DNA from: Geothrix campi
Lineage (GTDB): Bacteria; Acidobacteriota; Holophagae; Holophagales; Holophagaceae
Assembly: GCF_024609265.1 (NCBI RefSeq)
Contig: NZ_JANHMP010000001.1
Location: 620,001 to 684,000 of the forward strand
DNA length: 64,000 nucleotides
Reading direction: 5' to 3'
Each line of letters begins with the position of its first letter. The first letter of the stretch is position 1. Both the position numbers and the translations under genes were made by a program. The notes beneath the pieces are model-generated. The model saw nothing but the letters and a program-made list of their open reading frames with translations. It ran no database searches and was not told where the DNA came from. Positions 43,546 to 52,218 of the stretch are shown in pieces.

Positions 43546-44805
43546 TCAGTGGGAGTCCACCAGGACCAGCGTCTTCTCGTCTCCCGTCCCCTGGGTCCAG
43601 AGGACGGAGGTTCCATGGGGGCACATGGCCAGCCTGGGAGATTCGCAGATGGAACCGGGAGCCGAGCCCATGATTCTGGGGGCGGACCAGACACCCTGGC
43701 GGGTGCGGAGCGAGACGTGATCCCCGGTCGCCCCGCGCTGGACCACCAGGAATCCCGCGCGTCCGTCCGGCCCCATGTCGAGCGCATAGTCGTGGGGACG
43801 CCCCTCGTCCTGGTCAAGACACTCCACACCGGGTTCCCAGGCCCGTCTCCTGAAGGCCTTCGAGAACAGCCGGGACACCCCCCCGCTTTCGCGCTGGCAC
43901 CAGGCGGCTAGGGCCTCGCCCTCCCCGTTCATGATCAGCCGCGGGGAGGAGATCTCCTGGGACGTGGTCAGGGTGACGGGCTCGCTCCAATCGCCCTCCT
44001 GGACATTGTAGAAACTTGCCTCAAGGGCGCCCCGCTGGCCGTAGGGGGCGTGGATCCACAAGGCGAGGGCATTCCCGTGATCGTCCATGGCCACCTGATG
44101 GTGATGGGCTGCATGCGCCACCACGGGGACGGGACGATCAGACCAGATCCGGTCCGAGGGCCAGTAATGGCTGGCCAGTAGCCCTTCGAACAGGCTGTCC
44201 TGGCCCTCCCACAACACCATGGCGTGTTCCCGCTGATTCGCGGCCAGTCGGGGCGAGGCCATCGGATCCGAGGGAAGGCCGAGGATGACAGGTTCCTTCT
44301 CCCAGGCCTCTCCCCGCGTGCTGAAGGAGTGGGCCATGACTTCGATCCGGCCCACCTTCTCGTGGAGCCACACCACCAGTGCGTCTCCCCGGCGATCCAC
44401 CGCGACCTGGAGGTGACGGACCAATCCGGGCGTCCGGAACACCACATGCCCCAGGTCCTCGCCAGCTCCCAGGGCCTTGCCGAGGATCTGCCGCTCCTCC
44501 CCCAGGTCCGCCAGCCAGACCGCAAGGCCTCGGCCCTCGGGGTTCAACGCGAGCCTGGGATTCACCCCCTCGCCGAATGGGAGTCGCGAAAGTGCCGGGG
44601 AAGCGGCCGGTCCCATGGGCATGGTCCACAGGCTGCCGCCGTTCTCCCACAGAGCCAGACCGCGCCCCCGATGATCCAGCGCCAGGCGGGCCTCGCCGAG
44701 GCGGCCCCGATCAAGAGGAGCCGCTGCCCGCCACCGCTGGTCGTTGGATTCCACCGGTGCAGGTTTGAGTGCTTGAGCGAAACGCTTGAGAAGTCCCATG
44801 GCCAT
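43546..44805 (-). CDS. Eight-repeat propeller-like protein, unknown function
   Basis: A 419-residue protein with no signal peptide. Eight copies of a short motif, roughly RLAxxxxGxGLAxW, occur at about 40, 84, 133, 186, 237, 289, 340 and 391, a period of 44-53 residues. Examples are LALDHRGRGLALWENG, RLALNPEGRGLAVW and QVAMDDHGNALALW. Regular repeats of this length suggest a beta-propeller of seven or eight blades. The first 30 residues are a basic amphipathic stretch. I do not recognise the family. It lies behind an AT-rich patch (44868-44918) that may hold its promoter. Confidence 0.75.
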   Translation of the reverse strand: MAMGLLKRFAQALKPAPVESNDQRWRAAAPLDRGRLGEARLALDHRGRGLALWENGGSLWTMPMGPAASPALSRLPFGEGVNPRLALNPEGRGLAVWLADLGEERQILGKALGAGEDLGHVVFRTPGLVRHLQVAVDRRGDALVVWLHEKVGRIEVMAHSFSTRGEAWEKEPVILGLPSDPMASPRLAANQREHAMVLWEGQDSLFEGLLASHYWPSDRIWSDRPVPVVAHAAHHHQVAMDDHGNALALWIHAPYGQRGALEASFYNVQEGDWSEPVTLTTSQEISSPRLIMNGEGEALAAWCQRESGGVSRLFSKAFRRRAWEPGVECLDQDEGRPHDYALDMGPDGRAGFLVVQRGATGDHVSLRTRQGVWSAPRIMGSAPGSICESPRLAMCPHGTSVLWTQGTGDEKTLVLVDSH

Positions 44806-44867
44806 GCGGCCCTCTTACCCGGGGGATGGAGTAGCCCAGCCTCCCACCGGTCTCAACCATCATGCCA

Positions 44868-44918
44868 CTCAGAATCGATTCAAATAATCATGAAAATATT
44901 AAATATTCGTTCATTTTA
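44868..44918. other. AT-rich patch between propeller-like gene and cysteine desulfurase
   Basis: About 50 bases are strongly AT-rich in a chromosome of roughly two-thirds GC. They include the palindrome GAATCGATTC and TCATGA. The patch is downstream of the desulfurase stop and upstream of the propeller-like gene, so it may be a promoter or a regulator or nucleoid-protein site. Confidence 0.5.
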
Positions 44919-46076
44919 CCTGGCCGATGCGGCATTTCCCAGGCCCCGCCGGAGGCCGGCCACCACGCCAGGAAGCAAGGTGGCCAGGACCTGGATCTGG
45001 GCGGCGGTGGTGCCTAGCCCCAGACTGAAGCGCACGGTCCCCTGGGCGTAGGTGTCGGGGACATGCATGGCCCGCAGGACATGGCTGGGCTCGCGCATGC
45101 CCGTACTGCAGGCGCTGCCGGTGGACACACAGATGCCATGCTCCGCCAGCTTCAGCTGCAGGGCCTCGCCCTCGATGCCCGCGAAGCCCACCAGGCAGGT
45201 GTTCGGCAGCCGATCAGCCGCCGCGCCATGGATGCGCACGTCGGGGATATCGGCGAGGATCCGGGCCTCCAGGGCATCCCTCAGGCCGCGCACGCGGGCC
45301 ATCTCCGGCAGCCGGGCCTTCGCCAGTTCCGCCGCCTTGCCCAGGCCGACGAGACCCGGGACGTTCTCCGTACCCCCGCGCCGGCCGCGCTCCTGGGAGC
45401 CGCCCAGCATGAGGGGCTTCAGACGCACGCCGCGGCGGATCATGAGCAGGCCCGTGCCCTTGGGCCCGTGGAACTTGTGACCGCTGAGACAGAGCAGGTC
45501 CACACCCCAGGCACCGGCATCGACCGGGATCTTGCCCATGGCCTGGGTGGCATCCACCAGGAAGAGGGCCCCCCGGGCTTTCGCGATGCGGGCCGCGTCG
45601 GCCACCGGGAACAGCACCCCCGATTCATTGTTGGCGGCCATGACGGCCACCAGGGCTGTATCTGGCCGCACGGCTGCTTCAAGGGTATCCAGATCCAAGT
45701 GGCCGGCATCATCCACCCCCACATCCGTGGCCTCGCCGCCCTGCCCTTTCCACCAGCCCACCAGGGCCCGCACGGCCGGATGCTCCACGGCGGTGGTGAC
45801 CAGATGGCGCTTCGCAGGGACGCCCTCCCACACCCCGCGGAACGCGTGGTTGAGGCTTTCGGTTCCGCCGCTGGTGAACACGATCTCTGCGGGCGTGCAG
45901 CCCACCAGCGCGGCCGCCTGCTCCCGGGCCGCCACCACCGCGCCATCCGACAGGTGCCCCAGCGCGTAGGCAGCGCTGGCATTGCCGAAGCGCTCCGTGA
46001 ACCAGGGCCGCATGGCCTCGAAGACCTCGGGATCGAGGGGCGTGGTGGCGTTGTGGTCGAGGTAGATCAGGTCCAT
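44916..46076 (-). CDS. Cysteine desulfurase (NifS/IscS family)
   Basis: A 386-residue PLP enzyme that takes sulphur from cysteine for Fe-S clusters or other cofactors. The N-terminal YLDHNATTPLDP, the PLP lysine Lys201 in SGHKFHGPKG, and the catalytic cysteine Cys323 in STGSACSTG are present; the short loop around the cysteine matches the IscS/NifS class. ATG at 46076 matches the family start. No iscU, iscR or hesB lies nearby, so it may be a stand-alone NifS-like enzyme. The adjoining upstream gene is a hydrolase 4 bases away. Confidence 0.92.
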   Translation of the reverse strand: MDLIYLDHNATTPLDPEVFEAMRPWFTERFGNASAAYALGHLSDGAVVAAREQAAALVGCTPAEIVFTSGGTESLNHAFRGVWEGVPAKRHLVTTAVEHPAVRALVGWWKGQGGEATDVGVDDAGHLDLDTLEAAVRPDTALVAVMAANNESGVLFPVADAARIAKARGALFLVDATQAMGKIPVDAGAWGVDLLCLSGHKFHGPKGTGLLMIRRGVRLKPLMLGGSQERGRRGGTENVPGLVGLGKAAELAKARLPEMARVRGLRDALEARILADIPDVRIHGAAADRLPNTCLVGFAGIEGEALQLKLAEHGICVSTGSACSTGMREPSHVLRAMHVPDTYAQGTVRFSLGLGTTAAQIQVLATLLPGVVAGLRRGLGNAASAR

Positions 46077-46080
46077 GAAG

Positions 46081-46926
46081 TCATTGTCCCATCCCCGCCC
46101 GGTTGCGGAGATAGGCCAGCGCCTCAGACCAGGGCGGCCGCCCTGGGACCAGGGGCAATTCGTTGTGGGTGGCGCTGGGAATCTCCCACGTGCGGACGGG
46201 TCCCGGGCAGCCCTGGGCCAGCCGGCGCCCCTGCGCGGCACCCACCACCTCATCCCGCCCCGCTACCACGATCGCCACCGGGCCGTGATAGCCAGGGATG
46301 GCCCCCAGGCTGTCCCAGCGGTCCCGCAGGATCAGTTTCATGGGGAAGTAGGGGTAGTGCCGCGCGGCCACCTCCGTCATCCGGGCGAAAGGTGTGACCA
46401 AGAGCAGCCCGGCCACGAGCTTCGGCTCAGTGGCAGCCACCTGCACCGCCACACCGGACCCGAGGCTCTCCCCCAGCAGGAACACCGGCGCGCCGGATTC
46501 CGCCTTCAGCTGGCGCAGCGCCGCGCGAGCGTCGGCCACCAGCGAGGCCTCGGACCGTTCGCCCTCCCGGGGACCGTAGCCCGGGTACTCCAGCAGCACG
46601 CCCTCGAAGCCCGCCGCCTCGATCACCCGTAGGTAGTCCGCACGACCCAGGGCGTCACCGGCGTTCCCATGCAGGACGAGAACCCTGGGGGTGCCCAACC
46701 TGGCCGCCCGCCGCCAGCCGAGCACGCTCCCCTTCGCATCCCGCCAGGGGACCACGCGTCCGCCAACAGCCCGCTGAACGGCCTCCGGCTCGGGTTCGCG
46801 ATCGGGGAAGTACATCATGCGCCGCTGGGTCAGGAAGGCCACGAGGCAGAGCCCCGCGTAGAGCCCGAATCCCCAACCCACCAGCTTGAGGAAGTTGACG
46901 ATCCAGAGGGGCCAGGACCGGACCAT
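46081..46926 (-). CDS. Membrane-anchored alpha/beta hydrolase
   Basis: A 281-residue hydrolase of the BEM46/YfhR-like serine hydrolase group. An N-terminal helix (about 9-31) anchors it, followed by QRRMMYFPDREPE, a family block. VLHGNAGD forms the oxyanion region, the nucleophile serine is in LLGESLGSGVA, the aspartate is in VVAGRDEVV and the histidine in SATHNEL. Substrate is unknown. It lies between the alaX-type gene (3 bases) and the desulfurase (4 bases) on the minus strand. Confidence 0.87.
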   Translation of the reverse strand: MVRSWPLWIVNFLKLVGWGFGLYAGLCLVAFLTQRRMMYFPDREPEPEAVQRAVGGRVVPWRDAKGSVLGWRRAARLGTPRVLVLHGNAGDALGRADYLRVIEAAGFEGVLLEYPGYGPREGERSEASLVADARAALRQLKAESGAPVFLLGESLGSGVAVQVAATEPKLVAGLLLVTPFARMTEVAARHYPYFPMKLILRDRWDSLGAIPGYHGPVAIVVAGRDEVVGAAQGRRLAQGCPGPVRTWEIPSATHNELPLVPGRPPWSEALAYLRNRAGMGQ

Positions 46927-46929
46927 GGC

Positions 46930-48117
46930 TCAGCCCTCGCTCGCCCGGAGGCAGGCCAAAGCCTCGACCCGGGCTGCCAAGTCTGGTGCCTTGCCCTGGA
47001 AGTTCCTTCCCGAGCCGCCGCCCTTGGCGCCGAGAACCGCCGCCACGGCCCGGCCGAGGGTGGGCACATCCAGCGCGGAGGCCTCCCCCGCGCTCAGCAG
47101 GAAGAGCCCCAGCCCACCCGCATCGGCCGTGAGGAACACGGCCTTGGCGGGATTCGCCGCGAGCACCTGGCGCGCCACCTTCTGGAGGAAGGCCATGTCG
47201 CGGCCCCCGGCATGGGCCTCCACCAGTGCCTCCGGCCGCGCAGCCAAGGCCGCCGCCTGGACCTCAGCCAGGTCTTCCTCCAGCTTGCGGACGCGGCGCT
47301 CGGCGGCCAGGAGCTGATCCAGTCTGGTCTGGAGGGCGGGTACCAGCTCCTCATCCGGCGCGCCCAGCAGCGCGCGCAGGGCGGCGTTGCGGGTCTCATG
47401 GGCGCCGAACCGCGCCCGCACCCGACCACCTGCCACGTAGAAGAGCCGGGTGCCCCCACGAATCGACTCGGTGCCCAGCAGCTTGAGGGCCTCGATCTCG
47501 CCCGTGTGGCGCAGGTGGGTGCCTCCACAGGTGTTCAGGTCCACGCCGGCGATCTGCACAAGGCGGATGTCGCCCGTGTGGCCTTCCGGCAGACCTCGGG
47601 AACGCACAGCTTCCTGCCCGTAGGCCTCGGGGCTCACGCGCCGGGTGCTGACCTCGCGATGGGCCCGGATCTCCGCGGCCACGGCCGCTTCCAACCGCTC
47701 CATCTCCGCGGGCGAGATCGCGGCCGCGTCCAGTTCGATGTCGCAGACGGTGGCCCCCAGGTGGAAGGCCGTGGTGCCCCAACCGAACTGATCCTGGGCC
47801 ACGGCCGTCAACAGGTGCTGGCCCGTGTGCTGCTGCATGTGATCGAAGCGGCGGACCCAATCCAGTTCCAGCGAGGCCGGCCCTTCCACAAGGGGCGAAG
47901 CCAGGTAGTGGCGGATCTCACCCTCCAGCTTCTGGACATCCAGGACCGCCACGCCACGCAACATCCCACGGTCGCTGGGCTGGCCGCCCCCCTCGGGGTA
48001 GAGGATCGTGTCCTCCAGGATCGTGAAGGGACGGCCCTGCTCCTCCCCGGCGCGGAGCACGCGGGTCTCCAGGGTGGTGAGGTAGGGGTCGCGTTCATAG
48101 GCGGGGATCGTATCCAT
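46930..48117 (-). CDS. AlaX-type alanyl-tRNA editing protein with DHHA1 domain
   Basis: A 395-residue stand-alone editing protein that hydrolyses mischarged Ser- or Gly-tRNA(Ala). It matches the editing half of alanyl-tRNA synthetase: zinc ligands His97 and His101 in HTGQH, Cys197 and His201 in CGGTH, the TILYPEGGGQPSD block, and a C-terminal DHHA1-like domain with GKGGGSGRNFQG-type residues (AKGGGSGRNFQGKAPD). The DHHA1 domain makes it the long AlaX form. The aminoacylation domain is absent, so it is not AlaRS itself. Confidence 0.9.
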   Translation of the reverse strand: MDTIPAYERDPYLTTLETRVLRAGEEQGRPFTILEDTILYPEGGGQPSDRGMLRGVAVLDVQKLEGEIRHYLASPLVEGPASLELDWVRRFDHMQQHTGQHLLTAVAQDQFGWGTTAFHLGATVCDIELDAAAISPAEMERLEAAVAAEIRAHREVSTRRVSPEAYGQEAVRSRGLPEGHTGDIRLVQIAGVDLNTCGGTHLRHTGEIEALKLLGTESIRGGTRLFYVAGGRVRARFGAHETRNAALRALLGAPDEELVPALQTRLDQLLAAERRVRKLEEDLAEVQAAALAARPEALVEAHAGGRDMAFLQKVARQVLAANPAKAVFLTADAGGLGLFLLSAGEASALDVPTLGRAVAAVLGAKGGGSGRNFQGKAPDLAARVEALACLRASEG

Positions 48118-48126
48118 GGGACCAGC

Positions 48127-48642
48127 CTACCTCGGAGTGATTCCCCGGTCCTTTTCTGTCACGGTGCGTGGCTGGGCAAGGACCGGCAGCAGCGCCAGTG
48201 GCAGCAGCAGGAGGAAGAGGCGCCCGGACGGCACCATCCAGAAGGGGGCTGCGGCGAACCAGGCGGCAGCTTCCCGCGTGTTGGCCCGGGGTCCGAAGGC
48301 CGCGCCGCCCAGGGCATAGCCCGGCGAGGCGGCCAGGCCTCCCTTCGCCGCCTGGAGACCGAGCGCCAGCCCGCCTGCCGCCCACACTCCGATCGAGCAA
48401 CCGCCCAGTGCGAGCCCGCCGATGGCGCAACCACCGATCGCCAGGCCACCCAGGGCGAGGCCTCCGAACGAGACTGTGCCGAAGGCCAGGCCGCCGATGG
48501 CCAGGAAGGGACTGAGGGCGATGTCCCCGATGGCAATCCAGGCGCGGGCCGGTCCCTTCAGGTGGGGGCTCGCACCAACCTCCGCCACCGCCAATTCGAA
48601 GACAGGCAGCCCGAGAAAGACAGTCTTGGAAGTGAGCCTCAT
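48127..48642 (-). CDS. Gly/Ala-rich pentad-repeat hydrophobic protein
   Basis: A 171-residue protein of no firmly recognised family. Residues 47-96 are ten consecutive pentads of the form x-A-hydrophobic-G-G (for example LAIGG, LALGG, CAIGG), with no charged residue. Near-repeat units flank it (IAIGD at 36-40). A C-terminal helix (about 140-156, RLFLLLLPLALLPVLA) looks membrane-spanning. The spacing differs from the classical A(D/N)Lxx pentapeptide repeat. It may form a membrane-embedded glycine-zipper bundle or a small beta-helix. It lies 9 bases from the AlaX-type gene and is divergent from rarA. Confidence 0.7.
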   Translation of the reverse strand: MRLTSKTVFLGLPVFELAVAEVGASPHLKGPARAWIAIGDIALSPFLAIGGLAFGTVSFGGLALGGLAIGGCAIGGLALGGCSIGVWAAGGLALGLQAAKGGLAASPGYALGGAAFGPRANTREAAAWFAAAPFWMVPSGRLFLLLLPLALLPVLAQPRTVTEKDRGITPR

Positions 48643-48706
48643 GACCAGCCTCGCCAGGGATGGTCCTATCCTACGCGCAGACGGGACGCGCTAGGCTGGA
48701 AGGACC

Positions 48707-50098
48707 GTGAGCCACACCACCCCGCTCCCCGAACGCATGCGACCTTCGACGCTGGCCGAGGTGGTGGGCCAGGCCCACCTCCTCGGCCCCAAGGGCGCGC
48801 TGACACGGCTCACCGCGGGCGGACGGCTGCCGTCCATGGTGATGTGGGGGCCGCCCGGGACCGGCAAGACGACCCTGGCCCGCATCCTGGCCGAGGCCAC
48901 GGGCCACGGCTTCATGGAGTTCTCGGGGGCCAGCGGCAGCGCGGCAGAGCTGAAAAAGTTCCTGTCCGACAGCCGCGAGATGCCGCTGTTCCGCACGGTG
49001 CCGCCCGTGGTGTTCCTGGACGAGATCCACCGCTTCAACCGGGCCCAGCAGGACATTCTGCTGCCCTTCCTGGAGCGCGGCGAGGCCATCCTCATCGGCG
49101 CCACCACGGAGAATCCGGCCTTCTACCTGAACCCGGCGCTCCGCAGCCGCTGCCAGCTCATCGCCCTCAAGGCCCTGGAGCCGGCCCACATCCAGCAGGT
49201 GCTCAAGCGGGCCTGGGCCAAGGAGCAGCCCGGGCAGCCGGAGCCTGCGGAGGTCTTCGAGTGGCTCTCCCACTGGGCCGGTGGCGACCTGCGCTCAGCC
49301 CTTTCAGGCTTGGAAACCTGGATGGAGATGCCGGATCCGGATCTGGAATCCCTCCAGGGCGCCCTAGGCGGACGCATGATGTTCGACCGCGCCGACGGCC
49401 ACTACGACCTGGCCAGCGCCTTCCAGAAGAGCCTGCGGGGTTCGGACGCCGACGCGGCCCTCTACTACCTCAGCCGCATGATCCGCGGCGGCGAGGATCC
49501 CCGCTTCATCGCCCGGCGCCTCATGGTCTGCGCCGCCGAGGACGTGGGCAACGCCGATCCCCAGGCCTTCCTCCTCTGCGAGGCCGCCAGCCGGGCCGTG
49601 GAACAAATCGGCTGGCCCGAGGCCCGCATCCCCCTGGCTCAGGCCGTCATCTACGTGGCCAACGCCCCCAAGAGCAACGCCACGGTCCTGGCCGTGGACG
49701 CGGCCCTGGCGGCCGAGGACGCGCCCATCCCCGAGGCCATCCGCGACGCCCACACGGCCACGGCCCGGAAGGCCGGCCGCGGCGCTGGCTACCACTACTC
49801 CCACGACGACTACGACCGGGAGCAGGCTTTCCTGCCTGACAAGCTCCGGGGCACATCCTTTTACGAACCGAAACGCCCCCAGGAGCGCAGCTGGCAGGAC
49901 CGCCAGGAGCCCCATTCGGCGGCCCTCTCGGCCCTCTGGGAGGCCTGGGTGGAGGCCCATCCCGAGGGCGGCGACGTGCCCCTGGAGGCCTGGAGCGCCG
50001 AGCTGGCCTGTAGCCGCGAAGGCCTGGCCCGGGCCATCCACAAACTGGCCCAGGGCAGGTTCACCCTGGGCCGGAAGCTGGAAGCAAGGCCGATCTGA
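48707..50098 (+). CDS. rarA: Replication-associated recombination protein A (RarA/MgsA)
   Basis: A 463-residue AAA+ ATPase that acts at stalled replication forks with SSB. Walker A is GPPGTGKTT, Walker B is VVFLDEIHRFN, sensor 1 is GATTENPAF and the arginine finger region is ALRSRC. The C-terminal domain has DADAALYYLSRMI, EDVGNADP and VIYVANAPKSNA. After YDREQAFLPD a tail of about 75 residues, longer than usual, contains a Trp-rich segment and a winged-helix-like end. The start is GTG at 48707 with GGAAGGA before it. The stop forms TGATCA with the stop of the convergent pirin. Confidence 0.95.
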   Translation: MSHTTPLPERMRPSTLAEVVGQAHLLGPKGALTRLTAGGRLPSMVMWGPPGTGKTTLARILAEATGHGFMEFSGASGSAAELKKFLSDSREMPLFRTVPPVVFLDEIHRFNRAQQDILLPFLERGEAILIGATTENPAFYLNPALRSRCQLIALKALEPAHIQQVLKRAWAKEQPGQPEPAEVFEWLSHWAGGDLRSALSGLETWMEMPDPDLESLQGALGGRMMFDRADGHYDLASAFQKSLRGSDADAALYYLSRMIRGGEDPRFIARRLMVCAAEDVGNADPQAFLLCEAASRAVEQIGWPEARIPLAQAVIYVANAPKSNATVLAVDAALAAEDAPIPEAIRDAHTATARKAGRGAGYHYSHDDYDREQAFLPDKLRGTSFYEPKRPQERSWQDRQEPHSAALSALWEAWVEAHPEGGDVPLEAWSAELACSREGLARAIHKLAQGRFTLGRKLEARPI

Positions 50099-50965
50099 TC
50101 AGTCGAGGTGCCCCATGCGCCCCTCCTGGTAGTCCCGGATGGCCAGCTCGATCTCATCGTATGTGTTCATCACGAAGGGACCATAGTGGGCAATGGGTTC
50201 GCGGATCGGTTCCCCCGCGAGCAGCATGAAGCTGACCGGTGTGAGGGCCTCCAGGGCGAGGCTCTCCCCATCACCCAACAGGGCCACGGAGTCCGCCGGC
50301 ACCTCCGTGCCTTCGATGCGGAGGGAACCATGCAGCGGCACCGCCGCAGCGATCCACCCGGTCGGAACGCTGTGCTGGAAGCGTGCGCCAGCTTCCAGTT
50401 CCAGATGGGCGTAGGCGATCCGCGCCGGGGTCTGCGCGGGGCCGGTCACGCCGGCCCAGGTGCCCGCGAGCACCCGCATGCGGCCGCCGGGAATCGTCTG
50501 CCAGGGCATGGCTTCCGGCTGGAGGTCCGTGTAGCCCGGGGCGCTGCGTTTTTCGGCCTTGGGCAGGTTGATCCAGAGTTGCACGCCCTCGATGGGGCCG
50601 CCAGTCTCAAGGTGCTCGGGCACCGGCATCTCCTCGTGGACAATGCCCGCGCCCGCGTTCATCAGTTGGGCGCCGCCGGGCTGCAGCAGGCCCGAACCGC
50701 CCGTGCTATCCCGATGCCGGAAGGCACCCTGGATGAGGTAGGTGAGGGTCTGGAACCCACGGTGGGGGTGGGGAGGAAACCCCGCGTCCGTCCCCGGAGG
50801 CAGCACCATGGGACCGAAGTGGTCCATGAGCAGGAAGGGATCCATGGCGCGGAAGGCATCGGCGCCGCGATGCCCCTGACCAGGCACCAGGCGGGTCAGC
50901 GGCACGCGGTTGCCGTCCTCCGTGGGGAGGCCGGGAACGAGGATGGAGACAGGTTTGAAGGACAT
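50099..50965 (-). CDS. Pirin-family cupin protein (longer form)
   Basis: A 288-residue bicupin of the pirin family. The metal-binding cupin motif is in FPPHPHRGFQTLTYLIQG (three histidines) with the matching GAGIVHEE glutamate-histidine segment; DPFLLMDHFGP is the family N-terminal block. Some pirins have quercetinase activity, others regulate enzymes; this one's role is unknown. It lies 9 bases downstream of a second, shorter pirin gene on the same strand. Confidence 0.92.
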   Translation of the reverse strand: MSFKPVSILVPGLPTEDGNRVPLTRLVPGQGHRGADAFRAMDPFLLMDHFGPMVLPPGTDAGFPPHPHRGFQTLTYLIQGAFRHRDSTGGSGLLQPGGAQLMNAGAGIVHEEMPVPEHLETGGPIEGVQLWINLPKAEKRSAPGYTDLQPEAMPWQTIPGGRMRVLAGTWAGVTGPAQTPARIAYAHLELEAGARFQHSVPTGWIAAAVPLHGSLRIEGTEVPADSVALLGDGESLALEALTPVSFMLLAGEPIREPIAHYGPFVMNTYDEIELAIRDYQEGRMGHLD

Positions 50966-50974
50966 GGAACCTCC

Positions 50975-51673
50975 TCAGGCGAGATCGAAGAACAGGACTT
51001 CTGAGAACGAATCGGCCACCACGGTGAAGGACGGCTCCCCTTCGATGCGGGCGGCGTCCCCGGCGTTCATCGCGGTGCCGTTGAGTGTCACGGCGCCCTT
51101 GGCCACCTGCAGGAAACCGGCACGTCCGGTCGGGACGGCGGCCTGCACTTCGCGGCCAGCCTCCAGGCGCGCTGCGAAGACCTTCACATCCTGGAAGACC
51201 TTCACGGAACCCTCGGCGCCATCGGGGCTGGCGATGAGGCGCAGGCGGTTCCGCAGCTCGCTTTCAGGGAAAGCCACCTGGTCGTAGCGGGGCGTCAGGC
51301 CTTGGCGCTCCGGCAGGATCCAGATCTGGAGGAAATGCACCGGCTCGGTGGCAGAAGCGTTGAACTCGCTATGCCGGATGCCCGTGCCTGCGCTCATGAC
51401 CTGGGCTTCCCCGGGCCGGATGACACCATGGGTGCCCAGGCTGTCGCGATGCTCCAGAGCGCCGGACAGCACCCAGGTGAGGATCTCCATGTCCCGGTGG
51501 CCATGGGTGCCGAAACCTTTGCCGGGCTGCACCCGGTCTTCGTTGAGCACGCGCAGGGCATGGAACTGCTGATGGTCGGGATCGAAGTACTCCCCGAAAG
51601 AAAAGGTGTGGCGGGTGTCCAGCCATCCGAAATCGAAGTGGCCCCGGGCCCCGGCAGATCGCAGCGTGATCAT
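50975..51673 (-). CDS. Pirin-family cupin protein (YhhW/YhaK type)
   Basis: A 232-residue pirin. TFSFGEYFDPDH is the N-terminal family block, GTHGHRDMEILTWVLSG holds the metal histidines, and GTGIRHSEFN the remaining ligands. ATG at 51673 follows AGGAGG by 4 bases; an ATG six codons earlier lacks a site. E. coli YhhW has quercetinase activity in vitro, by established knowledge. With the adjoining longer pirin it forms a two-gene operon divergent from a universal stress protein gene. Confidence 0.92.
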   Translation of the reverse strand: MITLRSAGARGHFDFGWLDTRHTFSFGEYFDPDHQQFHALRVLNEDRVQPGKGFGTHGHRDMEILTWVLSGALEHRDSLGTHGVIRPGEAQVMSAGTGIRHSEFNASATEPVHFLQIWILPERQGLTPRYDQVAFPESELRNRLRLIASPDGAEGSVKVFQDVKVFAARLEAGREVQAAVPTGRAGFLQVAKGAVTLNGTAMNAGDAARIEGEPSFTVVADSFSEVLFFDLA

Positions 51674-51789
51674 GGTGCCTCCTGGATTCATTATAGATGT
51701 TGTAACTCGTATTTCAAGCCTCTCCTGAAAAAAAACGGCACCGATCGATGACCTGGACGTATCTTGGGGGCATCCAAGCGGAGGACGCC

Positions 51790-52218
51790 GTGATCACACG
51801 GGTGCTGGTGGGTGTGGACTTCTCCGAAGCCTCGAAGCAGGCTCTGGAACGGGCTGGGACCTGGGCGACCCGCATCGGCGTGCCACTGGTCGCCATGCAT
51901 GTGCTCCAGCCCCCGGCACCCATGCTGCCCGAAGCGCAGATTGCCCTGCCCGACCCCGCCTGGCTGAAGAGCATGGAGGACCACGCGCGAGAGCAGCTGG
52001 AAGCCTGGGTGAAGCCGTACGGGGGTTCCCAGGTCATCGTGAAGTGGGGCGGTCCCGCCGAGGAGCTGGTCTCCGAAGCGGACATGAAGACCCTGCTGGT
52101 GGTGGCCCAGGTGGGTCATTCCACGCTGGAGCGCCTGCTCTTCGGCAGCACCGCCGCCCGCGTGGTCCGGCTGGCACCCTGTGATGTCCTCGTCGTCCGG
52201 ACCGAAAAGACGCACTAG
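51790..52218 (+). CDS. Universal stress protein (UspA family)
   Basis: A 142-residue cytoplasmic UspA-fold protein. The opening strand TRVLVGVDFSEASKQAL and the C-terminal VGHSTLERLLFGSTA..APCDVLVV segment match the family. The ATP-binding GxxGx9GS pattern is kept except for the first glycine (AQVG), so ATP binding is likely but not certain. GTG at 51790 with GGAGGA just before is preferred over ATG at 51748, which would add 14 unrelated residues. The TAG stop lies in CTAG shared with the convergent patatin gene. Confidence 0.88.
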   Translation: MITRVLVGVDFSEASKQALERAGTWATRIGVPLVAMHVLQPPAPMLPEAQIALPDPAWLKSMEDHAREQLEAWVKPYGGSQVIVKWGGPAEELVSEADMKTLLVVAQVGHSTLERLLFGSTAARVVRLAPCDVLVVRTEKTH

